Assembly (NCBI RefSeq): GCF_010093225.1
Contig: NZ_PDWM01000014.1
Coordinates: forward strand, 1-64,000
Direction: 5' to 3'
Source of the DNA: Pseudoxanthomonas koreensis
GTDB taxonomy: Bacteria > Pseudomonadota > Gammaproteobacteria > Xanthomonadales > Xanthomonadaceae
DNA: 64,000 nt
A model generated the notes under the pieces. That model saw only the letters and a program-made list of their open reading frames with translations, did no database searches and was not told the DNA's origin. Shown here one piece after another: positions 9,336 to 19,171 of this stretch (within the stretch, counting starts at the first letter, position 1; each line of letters begins with the position of its first letter). A program made the translations under genes and the position numbers.

Positions 9336-9434
9336 GTGCCTGGCCTTTGCAGGTTGGGAACGCAGCAGTGCGTTGCTTTGGCCGAAGGCTACCACAGGGG
9401 TACGGCGCCTGCATTGCGCGCCGCGAGGCGGCGA

Positions 9435-10802
9435 TCAGGCGTTCGATTCCCGGGAACCCGCTGCCTGCCAGTCGATCGCGACCTGCAGGCCGCCCAGGGT
9501 CGATGTAGCGAACTGCAGCCTGCCTTGGCTCGAACCGACCAGGTCGCGGACGATGAGCAGTCCCAGCCCGTCGCCGGCGTAGCCGCTGCTGTCGAGCAGA
9601 TCGCCCCGGTCGTGCTGCAGCGCGTGCAGCCGCGCAGGCGGCAAGCCCGGACCGTCGTCTTCCACCGCCGCGCGCACGCCGGTGGCGGTGGGTGCCGCCG
9701 TCACCCGGATCTGGCGGACCGCGTGGCGTGCGGCGTTCTCCATCAGAGCGCCCATGATCTCCGACAGCTGCTCGGGTTCGAGCGGCAAGCGCAGGCCCGC
9801 TGCGATGTCGATGCCAAGCGCCAGCGTCTCGCCCTTCTCGGTGTGCTCGATCACGCTGGCCAGGCGTTCCACCACCTCGCCGACGTCGGCGCTGCCACGG
9901 CTCCGGCGCAAGCGCGCCAGGCGCATGCGCGCCAGCTCGCCGTCGACCACCAGCTTGATCGTGGAGATCGCCTGCTCCATCCCATCGGCCGCTTCTGTCG
10001 CCCCGGCCTCGCGCGCACGCCGACTCTGCGCGGCCAGCGCGGCCAGCGGGGTCTTCAGGCCGTGTGCCAGGTCCGAGGCACGGCGGCGCGCCTGCTCCAG
10101 GTCCTTCTGCCGCGCGTCGGCGAGCGCGTTGATCGAATCCACCAGCGGTTGCACCTCCTGCAGCGACTGCGGCGGCAGGCGCGCATCGGCGCTGCGCTCC
10201 AGCGCTTCGAGCCCGGCCGGGATGCGCCGCAGCGGGCGCAGGCCGACACTGACCTGCAGCCAGGCCGCCGCGGTGAGCACGCACCACAGCAGCAGCAGGA
10301 ACACCGCCAGCTCGCGGCCGAACTCGCCGCGGGCGGTGGACAGCGCGGCGGTGTCCTGGGCCAGTTGCACCACCACTGCAGGGCGGTCGGAATCGAACTG
10401 CAGCGTGCGCTCCAGCACCATGGCCGGCTGCTCGAACGGACCAGGCCGACGCTGCAGCCGCCACCCATCGGTGGGCACCTGCGGTGGAACCGGCAGCACG
10501 CTGTCCCACAGCGAGCGCGAGCGCAGCACGCCGGCCGGCGAGGACACCTGCCAGTAGTAGCCGCCCGCCGGCTTGTCCATGCGCGCATCGCCGGGCTGGC
10601 GCTCCAGCGCCAGCCGGCCCTGCGCATCGAACACCAGGTCCGCCACCAGGCCCAGCGCGTCCCGGGTCATCTCCGCTTCGAGCCGGCGCTCCAGATGGCG
10701 CTCGAACAGCAGGGTCATGAACACCCATGCGAGGGCGAGCGCGAGCAGGATCGCACCGGCCGCGGCCAGCAGCAGCCGCCAGCGCAGGGAGCGTGCGATC
10801 AC
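9435..10802 (-). CDS. PhoQ-type sensor histidine kinase
   Basis: A 455-residue membrane kinase. Two membrane helices (about residues 10-32 and 165-187) flank a periplasmic sensor of about 130 residues. The phospho-accepting His is in DLAHGLKTPLAAL, very like the PhoQ H-box. The ATP-binding part shows the N box LMENAARHA and the G boxes EDDGPGLP and GDGLGL. The GTG start overlaps the response regulator stop by 4 bp. The signal is not known; Mg2+ or antimicrobial peptides would fit PhoQ. Confidence 0.88.
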   Translation of the reverse strand: MIARSLRWRLLLAAAGAILLALALAWVFMTLLFERHLERRLEAEMTRDALGLVADLVFDAQGRLALERQPGDARMDKPAGGYYWQVSSPAGVLRSRSLWDSVLPVPPQVPTDGWRLQRRPGPFEQPAMVLERTLQFDSDRPAVVVQLAQDTAALSTARGEFGRELAVFLLLLWCVLTAAAWLQVSVGLRPLRRIPAGLEALERSADARLPPQSLQEVQPLVDSINALADARQKDLEQARRRASDLAHGLKTPLAALAAQSRRAREAGATEAADGMEQAISTIKLVVDGELARMRLARLRRSRGSADVGEVVERLASVIEHTEKGETLALGIDIAAGLRLPLEPEQLSEIMGALMENAARHAVRQIRVTAAPTATGVRAAVEDDGPGLPPARLHALQHDRGDLLDSSGYAGDGLGLLIVRDLVGSSQGRLQFATSTLGGLQVAIDWQAAGSRESNA

Positions 10803-11458
10803 TCGCCCTCCAGCAGGTAGCCGAAGCCGCGACGGGTGCGGATGAGATCGTTGCCGAACTTGCGGCGCAGGCGCGCCACGATCGCCTCGATCGCGTTGGC
10901 ATCGCCGCTGCCGTCCACGCCGTAGAGATGCTCGGCCAGCTCGCCGGCGGACACGGCGCGGCCGGCCTGGTGCGCGAGGTGGTCGAGCAGCCGGAACTCC
11001 AGCGGCGAGATCCGCACCGGCGCACCGTCGAAGGTCGCGGTCATGCGCACGGTATCCAGGCGCAGCCGCCCGGCCACCAGCGTGGGCGAAAGCCGGCCGG
11101 CGCCACGCCGCACGACCCCGCGCACGCGCGCCACCAGCTCTCCCATCTGGAAAGGCTTCGCCAGGTAATCGTCGGCGCCGGCCTCGATGCCCTCGACCTT
11201 CTCGGTCCAGTCGCCGCGCGCGGACACCACGATCACCGGGAACGCGCGGCCGGCGGTGCGCCAGCGACGCAGCACGCTCAGGCCATCCAGGCGCGGCAAG
11301 CCCAGGTCGAGCACGGCCACGTCGTAGTCCTCGACGTCGCCCTGGAACCAGGCGGACTCGCCATCGCCCACCGCGTCGACAGTGAAGCCGGCCGCCTCCA
11401 GCGCGCGCGCCAAGTCGGCGCGGATCTCAGGTTCGTCCTCGACCACCAGGCAACGCAT
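10799..11458 (-). CDS. OmpR/PhoP-family response regulator
   Basis: A 219-residue regulator. The receiver domain has the acidic pair E7/D8, the phospho-acceptor D51 in VAVLDLGLP and the conserved Lys in YLAKPF. The C-terminal half is an OmpR winged helix (LEFRLLDHL to RRGFGYLLEGE). The ATG at 11458 overlaps the stop of the PepSY gene by one base; a TTG one codon earlier is less likely. Order PepSY-regulator-kinase suggests one operon. Confidence 0.92.
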   Translation of the reverse strand: MRCLVVEDEPEIRADLARALEAAGFTVDAVGDGESAWFQGDVEDYDVAVLDLGLPRLDGLSVLRRWRTAGRAFPVIVVSARGDWTEKVEGIEAGADDYLAKPFQMGELVARVRGVVRRGAGRLSPTLVAGRLRLDTVRMTATFDGAPVRISPLEFRLLDHLAHQAGRAVSAGELAEHLYGVDGSGDANAIEAIVARLRRKFGNDLIRTRRGFGYLLEGE

Positions 11459-11820
11459 CAATCATCCTTGATCTTCAGCACCGCGCCGTTGCGCGCGTCC
11501 AGGTAGAGCTTGCGCACGCGCCCGGTGGGCGTCAGCACCTTGACCTTGTATTCCCACAGGCCGTCCTCGCGTTCGAGCTCGACTTCGATCACGTCGCCGG
11601 GCACGCGCTGCTGGACGACGTCGAGGATCCGCGCCAGCGGCACGATCTCGCCGCGCCTGAGCAGCTCGCGCGCTTCGATGTGGTCGTCCTTGTCGGCCAG
11701 CGCCTGGTGCGCCGGCACCATGGCCAGCAGCGCGGCCAGGATCAGGAGGGGAGCGCGGCGTCGCATGCGCGACGCCGTCCGGGAGGTGGTCTTGGCTGTC
11801 GTGTTCATGGCGCCGAGCAT
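11458..11820 (-). CDS. Exported PepSY-domain protein
   Basis: A 120-residue secreted protein with a signal peptide (RRRAPLLILAALLAMVPAHQALA) and a C-terminal PepSY domain ending LYLDARNGAVLKIKDD. PepSY domains inhibit proteases or sense periplasmic state. The ATG at 11820 is chosen because AGGA lies 12 bp before it; an in-frame ATG at 11808 is the alternative. It heads the operon with the PhoPQ-like pair, so it may tune that sensor (inference). Confidence 0.75.
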   Translation of the reverse strand: MLGAMNTTAKTTSRTASRMRRRAPLLILAALLAMVPAHQALADKDDHIEARELLRRGEIVPLARILDVVQQRVPGDVIEVELEREDGLWEYKVKVLTPTGRVRKLYLDARNGAVLKIKDD

Positions 11821-11944
11821 GGGGAAGGCTTCCTGACAGCGACCTGACATGCGCAGTCGACGGCATGTCAGCGGCGCCAGTCTAGCCTGCCGGCCATTCT
11901 CCGGGAATCGGTCGCCCATGCGCCCAGACAGGAAACACACCCTC

Positions 11945-13954
11945 ATGCACCGCTGCCTGCTGCTGGCGGCCGCCTGCGCCTTCCAGGCCCATGCGCAGGA
12001 CGCGGCCCCCGCCCAGGACGGGCGCAGCGCCTACCTGCCCGGGTACTTCAGCGACAACGCGCCCGCCAATGCCTACGACATGGTCCTGCGGCTTCCCGGC
12101 TTCACCCTGGTCGAAGCCGATGCCGACGTGCGTGGCTATGCCGGTGCCTCCGGCAACGTGCTGTTCGACGGGGCGCGCCCCACGAGCAAGCGCGAGAGCC
12201 TGGCCGGCCTGCTCAAGCGCATCCCGGCGCGTTCGGTGGAGCGCATCGAGCTGATCCAGGCTGGCACGCCCGGTGTGGACATGGGCGGTTACCCGGTGCT
12301 GGCCAATGTCGTGCGCCGCAGCGATGCCAGTACCGAACTGGCGCTGGAGGCCGGGCTGAGCGCCTCGCCGGATGGCTGGATCGCTCCGCAGGGCGAGCTG
12401 GAGTACGGCCGTCGCTGGAACGGGCAGGCGCTGGACCTGAGCCTGAAGCTGGAACCGGAACTGGACGACGACACCGGCAAGGGCAGCATCGTGGAGCAGG
12501 ACATCGGCGGCGACAGCGTGCGCAGCGACTGGGACACGCGCACCACCAAGCGCAAGGAAGAAGCCAGCGCGAGCTGGCGGCGACCGCTCGGCGCAGGCCA
12601 GTTGAGCCTGGTCGGCGCCGCGCGCGCGGAGTACACCGACACCGACGGCACGATCAGCGGCGGCGATGAGGACGACCAGGTCAGCCGCGAACGTGAGACC
12701 TACCGCGAAACCGAGCTGGGGGCACGCTATGTGCTGCAGATGCGCGGCCGCAGCACGCTGGAGATGATGGCCAGCCGCCAGCGTGCGGATATCGACAACG
12801 TGGAGGAGTCGCGCGAGGGCGATGACGAGGAACGCTTCGACGAGGACGGGCGCAGCGGCGAAACCATCGCCCGCCTGGACCTGACCCATGCGACCTCCGA
12901 CACGCTGGCATTCAACGCCAGCATCGAGGGCGCCGACAATTTCCTGGAGCGCCACAACCGCCTGCTGGAGAACGGCGGAGTCGTGGAGGTCCCCGGATCT
13001 CAGGTGCGCGTGAGCGAACGCCGCATCGAGGCGGCCGCAGGCCTGACCTGGCAGCCGGCCGACGACTGGACCCTGGAGGCGGGCATGCGCCTGGAGAAAT
13101 CGGACCTGGCCCAGACCGGCGACGAAGACCTCGAACGCCGCTTCACCTATCCCAAGCCGCGCGTCGCGCTGCGCTGGAATCCGGACGAGGCCAACCAGTG
13201 GCGCCTGTCGGTCTCGCGCGAGGTCGGCCAGCTGGACTTCTCCGACTTCGCCGCATCGGCCTCGCTGGAAGGCGGCACGATCAGCGCGGGCAACGCGCAG
13301 CTGAAGCCGGACAGCAGCTGGCGCACCGCGTTCTCCTGGGAACACCATTTCAGCGAGGACGCGGCGGTGACCCTGGGCTGGACCCACGACCGGATCAGCG
13401 ACGTGGTCGACCGGGTGCTGGTGCAGCAGGGCGACGAGATCTTCGATGCGCCCGGCAACATCGGCGACGGCCGTCGCGACACGCTGTCGCTGGACCTGTC
13501 GGTGCCGATCGCCGTACTGCCCAATGCGCGCCTGCGCACCACAGCGCTGTGGCGCACGAGCACGGTCACCGACCCGGTGACCGGACAGGCGCGCGGGATT
13601 TCGGAAGAGAAGCCGTTCGAAGGCGAAATCGAGTTCACCCAGGAGCTGGCGTCGCTGCAGCTCAATTGGGGCATCCTGCTCGAACACCTGGGCGAGCGCG
13701 AGACCAAGTACCGCTACGACCGCGTCACCCGCGAGTCTGAGGACGCCGGCTGGACCCTGTTCGCCGAGCGCCGCATGGGCGAGCACTGGCGGTTGCGGGC
13801 TGAAGTCACCGACCTGTTCGGACGCGACTTCCGCGAGCAGCGCTGGAACTGGGACGACACCCGCGCCGACGGCCCGGTGTCCGATACCGAACTGCGCAAG
13901 CGCGTCTCGCCCGGGACGGTCAGTCTGACGATCCGTCGTAGTGTGGGCGGCTAG
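11945..13954 (+). CDS. TonB-dependent receptor-like outer-membrane protein
   Basis: A 669-residue outer-membrane protein. A signal peptide (MHRCLLLAAACAFQAHA) is followed by a plug domain at about residues 40-140 (ANAYDMVLRLPG, ARSVERIELIQAG) and a long barrel of alternating charged strands. No clear TonB box was found. The ATG at 11945 has AGGAAA 9 bp upstream. It is divergent from the PepSY/PhoPQ-type unit and may be its target. It converges on phoD with a 35-bp overlap. The ligand is unknown. Confidence 0.8.
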   Translation: MHRCLLLAAACAFQAHAQDAAPAQDGRSAYLPGYFSDNAPANAYDMVLRLPGFTLVEADADVRGYAGASGNVLFDGARPTSKRESLAGLLKRIPARSVERIELIQAGTPGVDMGGYPVLANVVRRSDASTELALEAGLSASPDGWIAPQGELEYGRRWNGQALDLSLKLEPELDDDTGKGSIVEQDIGGDSVRSDWDTRTTKRKEEASASWRRPLGAGQLSLVGAARAEYTDTDGTISGGDEDDQVSRERETYRETELGARYVLQMRGRSTLEMMASRQRADIDNVEESREGDDEERFDEDGRSGETIARLDLTHATSDTLAFNASIEGADNFLERHNRLLENGGVVEVPGSQVRVSERRIEAAAGLTWQPADDWTLEAGMRLEKSDLAQTGDEDLERRFTYPKPRVALRWNPDEANQWRLSVSREVGQLDFSDFAASASLEGGTISAGNAQLKPDSSWRTAFSWEHHFSEDAAVTLGWTHDRISDVVDRVLVQQGDEIFDAPGNIGDGRRDTLSLDLSVPIAVLPNARLRTTALWRTSTVTDPVTGQARGISEEKPFEGEIEFTQELASLQLNWGILLEHLGERETKYRYDRVTRESEDAGWTLFAERRMGEHWRLRAEVTDLFGRDFREQRWNWDDTRADGPVSDTELRKRVSPGTVSLTIRRSVGG

Positions 13955-15392
13955 GCCAGCCCTCGGGCGGATCGAAGCCGTAGTAGCCCTTGCCCTCGCG
14001 GAAGCGCTGCAGCCGCTCCAGCTCCTTCGGATCGGACTTGCGGTCCCAGGTACGCACGCCGTTGCGCAGGTCGTCCGGGGTCAGCACCAGCGGGTCCCAC
14101 ACCGGCTCGCCCATCACGTCGTGCAGGGCGTAGGTGAGCGTGGGCGTATCGCCGGTCATGTCGAAGCGCATCAGGCCGACGTTGACCGAGCGGGTCCAGG
14201 TATCGCGCACGCGTACTTCCGGCACCTGGCGGATGTTCTTGTTGGCCGGCATCTGCGCCAGCGGCGAGGAACATAGGTCGTAGATGTCGTAGCCGCCCTG
14301 CTCCGAACGCGGAATGCAGTTGAGCTCGCCCATGTGCGAGTCGCCGGAAATGCACACCACCCCGCCGATGTTCTCGTCGCGGATGAAATCGAAGATCTCG
14401 TTGCGTTCGGTCAGGTAGACGGCCCAGGAATCGCCGCCGTCCTCGTTCTCCGCCGACGACCAGCCACCGCCGATGGCCAGCACCTTGAACGGCGTGCGCG
14501 AAGCCTTGAGCTCGCGCTTGAGCCAGGCCTTCTGGCGCGCACCAAGCATGGTCTTGTTGGCATCGTCGACCTGGTCGGTCGGGTCGCGGTGGTAGCGTCC
14601 GTCGAGCACGAAGAAATCCACGCCGCCGTAGTGCTGCCTGAAGTAGACGCCGGGGTTGTCGGCCTCGCCATACGACGGATTGGCCCAGAAGTTGCGGAAT
14701 ACACGCAGCGATTGCGCCTTGAACGGGCTGCGGCCGTCGGAGTTGTTGAAGCCGAAGTCGTGGTCGTCCCAGGTCGCCAGCTGCGGGGTGGAGCGCAGCA
14801 GCGGCTCCAGCCGCTCCACCGCGCGGCCACGGCCGTACTGGTCGACCAGGGTCGGAACCTGGTCGCTGTCGGCATAGATGTTGTCGCCCAGCCAGATGAA
14901 CATGTCCGGCTCCAGCGCGCGCACCGCATTCCAGATCCGCTGGTCGGGGTCGTACTGCAGCCGGCAGCACGAGCCGAACGCGATCCGGAAATCGGCCGCG
15001 CCGGCCGGCGCGGTGCGGGTGCGGTGCGGCAGCGGCTGGAAGCGGTCGAGCTCGCCATCGAAGCGCAGCCGGTACCAGTACGCGGTATCGGGCTTCAGGC
15101 CGGTGGCGCGCAGCACCACGCAGGCCTCGTCGTCGGCGCGGGCGCGTGCCGTCGGACCGGTGACGAAACTGGCGAAGTCGCGGTCGGTCGAATACTCCAG
15201 GGTCACGTCGAACAGGCCGCTGGCGCGTACCCACACGCTGAAATGATCCGGCCCGGGCGCTCCGATCATCGGCCCCTGCAGCGCGCGCGGGTAGCCGAGC
15301 GCCTCGGCCTGCGCGCGCGACCAGGGGCCCAGCAGCGCAACCAGCCCGCCCAGGCCACCCAGTTTGGCGAAACCGCGTCGGGAAATCTTCAT
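13920..15392 (-). CDS. phoD: PhoD-like alkaline phosphatase
   Basis: A 490-residue phosphodiesterase/phosphomonoesterase exported by Tat (SRRGFAKLGG near the N-terminus). PhoD hallmarks are the N-terminal Fn3-like domain, FGSCC, WLGDNIYAD, TWDDHDFGFNNSDG and SGDSHMGE, which hold Fe and Ca in the active site. It overlaps inositol monophosphatase by 4 bp and ends an eight-gene operon that starts with iolC. Here it could remove phosphate from inositol phosphates or from phosphate diesters (inference). Confidence 0.9.
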   Translation of the reverse strand: MKISRRGFAKLGGLGGLVALLGPWSRAQAEALGYPRALQGPMIGAPGPDHFSVWVRASGLFDVTLEYSTDRDFASFVTGPTARARADDEACVVLRATGLKPDTAYWYRLRFDGELDRFQPLPHRTRTAPAGAADFRIAFGSCCRLQYDPDQRIWNAVRALEPDMFIWLGDNIYADSDQVPTLVDQYGRGRAVERLEPLLRSTPQLATWDDHDFGFNNSDGRSPFKAQSLRVFRNFWANPSYGEADNPGVYFRQHYGGVDFFVLDGRYHRDPTDQVDDANKTMLGARQKAWLKRELKASRTPFKVLAIGGGWSSAENEDGGDSWAVYLTERNEIFDFIRDENIGGVVCISGDSHMGELNCIPRSEQGGYDIYDLCSSPLAQMPANKNIRQVPEVRVRDTWTRSVNVGLMRFDMTGDTPTLTYALHDVMGEPVWDPLVLTPDDLRNGVRTWDRKSDPKELERLQRFREGKGYYGFDPPEGWPSRPHYDGSSD

Positions 15393-16207
15393 GCGCCACC
15401 GTCCCGCGCCTGGTTGAGCACGTCGATCAGCACGCCATGCACGGCGCCGTTGGAGACGCACACGTTCTGGCCGTGCAGGTCCAGCGGCGATCCGTCCACC
15501 GCGCTGGCCACGCCACCGGCTTCCTGCACCAGGATCACGCCCGGTGCCATGTCCCAGGCGTTGAGTGCCCGTTCCCAGTAAGCGTCCCAGCGCCCGGCCG
15601 CGACCCAGGCCATGTCCACCGCGCAGGCGCCGGTGCGGCGGATGCCGGCGACCTTGGCGCTGAGCAGGGCCATCTCGCGCGCGAACACCGGATGGTCGGG
15701 CTTGCCCGCGAACGGAATGCCGCAGGCGAGCACCGACTCGATCAGCGTACCCCGCGCGGACACGTGGATCCGTTGCCCGTTGAGCCAGCAGCCCTTGCCC
15801 TGCTCGGCCACGTACAGCTCGTCGATCATCGGCAGCCAGGTCACCCCGGCGATCACCTGGCCGTCGCGGGCCAGCGCCACGTTGACGCCCCACAGCGGGT
15901 TGCCGAACAGGAAGTTGGTAGTGCCGTCGAGCGGATCGACGATCCACAGGTGGCGCGCGTCGCCGCCGCCGAAGGTCCCGCCCTCCTCGCCGAGGAAGCC
16001 ATAGTCCGGGCGCGCCTGGGCCAGGATCGCGCGCGTGGTGCGCTCGGCTTCCTCGTCGGCGACGGACACCAGGTCGGCCGGGCCGCTCTTGGCGCGCACG
16101 CCCAGTTCGGACAGGCGCGCGAAATGCGCCTGCAGCCCGGCGCCGGCCGCCTGTGCGGCCTGGATCATCGCCTTCAATTCGTCGGAAGCCTGCAGCACGT
16201 CGCTCAT
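15389..16207 (-). CDS. Inositol monophosphatase family protein
   Basis: A 272-residue Mg-dependent phosphatase. Metal and substrate residues lie in GEEGG, WIVDPLDGTTNFLFG and WDMAPG, the three signatures of inositol monophosphatases. In this operon the natural role is hydrolysis of inositol monophosphate to free myo-inositol for IolG. Family members also act on fructose-1,6-bisphosphate or histidinol phosphate, but the context favours inositol. The ATG at 16207 gives the usual start and follows GAGGCGGTGAAG. Confidence 0.9.
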   Translation of the reverse strand: MSDVLQASDELKAMIQAAQAAGAGLQAHFARLSELGVRAKSGPADLVSVADEEAERTTRAILAQARPDYGFLGEEGGTFGGGDARHLWIVDPLDGTTNFLFGNPLWGVNVALARDGQVIAGVTWLPMIDELYVAEQGKGCWLNGQRIHVSARGTLIESVLACGIPFAGKPDHPVFAREMALLSAKVAGIRRTGACAVDMAWVAAGRWDAYWERALNAWDMAPGVILVQEAGGVASAVDGSPLDLHGQNVCVSNGAVHGVLIDVLNQARDGGA

Positions 16208-16245
16208 CACTTCACCGCCTCGATCGCTGTCAGCCGCGCAACGGA

Positions 16246-17586
16246 TCAGTCGCGCAAGCGGGTACGCCACAGGCTGGCCGCCAGCAGCATGGAAACCACC
16301 GACGATCCGATCCAGAACCAGATCACCGGCCCGAAATCATAGGTGCGCACGCCTTCGACCACCTGCATGCCGCGCTCGATCAGGCTGCCCGACACCTGTT
16401 CCTGCACGGCGGCACCGATGTAGCTGAAGATGCCGATCACGCCCATCGTCGCGCCGGCCACGCGCTTGGGCGCGATGTCCACCGCGAACAGGCCGCCCAG
16501 CGAGGTCACCAGGCCAGTCAGGCCCATGCCGAACAGCAGCATCGACAGGATCAGCATCGGCATGGTGTTGGGGCCGAAGAAGAACAGGCACAGCCCGGTC
16601 AGTTCGAGCACTCCGAACAGCAGGTTGGCCGGCGGGCGGCGCGCGCCGAACCACTTGTCCGAGATGAAGCCGAATGCGACCGCGCCGGCGATGCCGGCCA
16701 GCGTGCTGGTCATCAGCAGCGTGCCGGCTGCCGGCAGCGAGAAGCCACGCGCTTCCTGCAGGTACAGGATTCCCCACGAGTTGATCGCGTAGCGGGTCAC
16801 GTAGGTGGTCGCGCTGGCCAGGCACAGCACCCATATCGCCGGGATCTTCAGGATCGACAGCTGCAGGGCCAGCACCGACTTCATACCCGGTTTGTTGCCC
16901 TGGTCGTAGCGGTCCTGCTTCCAGTCGTTGATGTTGGGCAGGCCCAGCGTGCCGGGCCGGTCCTGGATCAGCAGGTAGCAACCCAGCGCGGTGAACAGGC
17001 CGATCAGGCCCGGACCCCAGAAACCCCAGCGCCAGCCCAGCGAACTGACGGCCACGCCCACCACCAGGAAAGTCAGGCCCTCGCCAATCGAATGCGCCGT
17101 GCTCCAGACACCGTAAGCGCGGCCGCGCTCGCGATTGGAGAACCAGTGGGTCATCGCCACCACGCCGCCTGGCGCGCCGAAGCTCTGGAACCAGCCATTG
17201 AGTCCCCACAGCACCACCGCCAGCCACAGGGTGGTCGCAAAGCCCATCGCCAGGTTGCACAGCGCCGTCATCATGAAGGCGAAAGCGAGGAACCGCTTCA
17301 TGTTGGCGTGGTCGGCGAGGAACCCATTGGTCAGCTTTCCGATCGCGTAGGTGTAGAACAGCGCCGAGCCGATCAGCCCCAGGTCGGCCGGCGAGAACAC
17401 GCCTGCGTCGATCAACGGCTTCTTGACCACGCCCAGCGCCAGGCGGCAGGTATAGATCAGGCCGTAGCCCAGGGTGATGGCGAGCATCACCCGGATCCGG
17501 TGCTTGCGGAACAGCTCGGCGATCCGGCCGCTGTCGTCGAGCGGTGTGCGATCGGCACCGGTGGCGAAGAACCTCAGGAATCCCAT
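16246..17586 (-). CDS. MFS transporter, GlpT/UhpT organophosphate antiporter family
   Basis: A 446-residue, 12-helix transporter. The N-terminal pattern GYGLIYTCRLALGVVKKPL and the long central loop follow the organophosphate:phosphate antiporter family (GlpT, UhpT, PgtP). That family exchanges sugar phosphates for phosphate. Between inositol monophosphatase and iolA it may import inositol phosphates left after phytase action (inference); plain inositol uptake is the alternative. GGAGGG before the ATG at 17586 fixes the start. A 7-bp hairpin (17617-17633) lies in the gap to iolA. Confidence 0.85.
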   Translation of the reverse strand: MGFLRFFATGADRTPLDDSGRIAELFRKHRIRVMLAITLGYGLIYTCRLALGVVKKPLIDAGVFSPADLGLIGSALFYTYAIGKLTNGFLADHANMKRFLAFAFMMTALCNLAMGFATTLWLAVVLWGLNGWFQSFGAPGGVVAMTHWFSNRERGRAYGVWSTAHSIGEGLTFLVVGVAVSSLGWRWGFWGPGLIGLFTALGCYLLIQDRPGTLGLPNINDWKQDRYDQGNKPGMKSVLALQLSILKIPAIWVLCLASATTYVTRYAINSWGILYLQEARGFSLPAAGTLLMTSTLAGIAGAVAFGFISDKWFGARRPPANLLFGVLELTGLCLFFFGPNTMPMLILSMLLFGMGLTGLVTSLGGLFAVDIAPKRVAGATMGVIGIFSYIGAAVQEQVSGSLIERGMQVVEGVRTYDFGPVIWFWIGSSVVSMLLAASLWRTRLRD

Positions 17587-17651
17587 CACGCTCCCCTCCC
17601 AGGAATGCATGGCGACGTGCGCGACCCGCGCACAGGGCCAAGCAAAGTCAG

Positions 17652-19151
17652 TCAGCGCATGGTCGGTATCACGAAACTCTGGTCGGCCACCGCGCCGCCG
17701 CGCGGCCAGCGCTGGGTCACAGTCTTGGTGCGGGTGAAGAAGCGCACGCCATCCTGGCCGTACTGGTTCAGGTCGCCGAAGCCCGAACGCTTCCAGCCGC
17801 CGAAGCTGTGGTACGCCACCGGTACCGGGATCGGCACGTTGATGCCGACCATGCCCACCTCGACCTGCTCGGCGAACTCGCGCGCCGCGTCGCCGTTGCG
17901 GGTGAAGATCGTCACGCCGTTGCCGTACTGGTGCTGGCTGGGCAGCGCCAGCGCCTGCTCGAAGCTGTCGGCGCGCACGATCTGCAGCACCGGGCCGAAG
18001 ATCTCTTCGCGGTAAGTGGTCATCTTGTCGGTGACCCGGTCGAACAGGCTGGGTCCGAGGAAGAAGCCGTCCCCATGCCCTGGCAGGCGGAAGCCGCGCC
18101 CGTCGACCACCAGTTCGGCGCCCTCGTCCACGCCCATCTGGATGTACTGTTCGATGCGCGCGCGGTGCGCGGCGGTCACCACCGGCCCGAACTGCGCCTG
18201 CGGATCGCTGGACACGCCCACGCGCAGGTCCGGAATTCGCGCGACCAGCTTCTCGCGCAGCGCCTGCGCGGTGGCCTCGCCCACTGGCACCACCACCGGC
18301 AGCGCCATGCAACGCTCGCCGGCCGAACCGTAGGCGGCGCCGAGGATGTCGGCCACCGCCTGGTCCAGGTCGGCGTCGGGCAGGACGATGCCGTGGTTCT
18401 TGGCCCCGCCCATGCACTGCACGCGCTTGCCGTGCTGGGCGCCCAGCGCATACACCGACTGTGCGATGTCGGAAGACCCGACGAAACTCACCGCACGGAT
18501 CTGCGGGTGCTTGAGGATCGCCTCGACCACGTCCTTGTCGCCGTGCACGACATTGAGTACGCCCTCGGGCAGGCCGGCCTCGATCATCAGCTCGGCCAGG
18601 CGCAGCGGCACCGACGGATCGCGTTCGGACGGCTTGAGGATGAAGGCGTTGCCGGCGGCGATGGCCGGGCCGAACATCCACATCGGGATCATCGCCGGGA
18701 AGTTGAACGGAGTGATGCCGGCGACCACGCCCAGCGGCTGCCGCATCGAGTACACGTCGATGCCCGGGCCGGCGCCCTGGGTGTACTCGCCCTTGAGCAG
18801 ATGCGGGATGCCGCAGGCGAACTCGATCACCTCCAGCCCGCGTTGGATGTCGCCCCGCGAATCGCCGTGGACCTTGCCATGCTCGCTGGACAGCAGCGCC
18901 GCCAGCTCGTCCATGTGCACCTCGAGCAGGCGCTTGAATTCGAACATCACCCGTGCGCGCCGCTGCGGATTGACCTTTGCCCAGCCACGCTGGGCGAGTA
19001 CGGCACTCTGCACGGCGCGATCCAGCTCGGCCGTGTTGGCCAGGGCCACGTGCGCCTGCACCTGGCCGCTGTTGGGGTCGAACACATCGCCGTGCCGGCC
19101 CGAAGTACCCGCGACGCGGCGTCCGTCGATGAAATGGTCGATATTGCGCAT
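17652..19151 (-). CDS. iolA: Methylmalonate-semialdehyde dehydrogenase
   Basis: A 499-residue CoA-acylating aldehyde dehydrogenase. It converts malonate semialdehyde to acetyl-CoA and methylmalonate semialdehyde to propionyl-CoA, using NAD and CoA. The catalytic Cys is in SAGERCMALPV and the NAD motif region is FVGSSDIAQ. Being last of the iol enzymes in the operon, it is the final step of inositol breakdown; the same enzyme (mmsA) works in valine breakdown, so the name rests on context. Confidence 0.94.
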   Translation of the reverse strand: MRNIDHFIDGRRVAGTSGRHGDVFDPNSGQVQAHVALANTAELDRAVQSAVLAQRGWAKVNPQRRARVMFEFKRLLEVHMDELAALLSSEHGKVHGDSRGDIQRGLEVIEFACGIPHLLKGEYTQGAGPGIDVYSMRQPLGVVAGITPFNFPAMIPMWMFGPAIAAGNAFILKPSERDPSVPLRLAELMIEAGLPEGVLNVVHGDKDVVEAILKHPQIRAVSFVGSSDIAQSVYALGAQHGKRVQCMGGAKNHGIVLPDADLDQAVADILGAAYGSAGERCMALPVVVPVGEATAQALREKLVARIPDLRVGVSSDPQAQFGPVVTAAHRARIEQYIQMGVDEGAELVVDGRGFRLPGHGDGFFLGPSLFDRVTDKMTTYREEIFGPVLQIVRADSFEQALALPSQHQYGNGVTIFTRNGDAAREFAEQVEVGMVGINVPIPVPVAYHSFGGWKRSGFGDLNQYGQDGVRFFTRTKTVTQRWPRGGAVADQSFVIPTMR

Positions 19152-19171
19152 GTCGTGCCTGCCTTGCTGAT

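Noticed and set aside
9336-9434. FNR box before napE
   Set aside because: Only weak half-sites such as TTGCG were found, none with the second half at the right distance.
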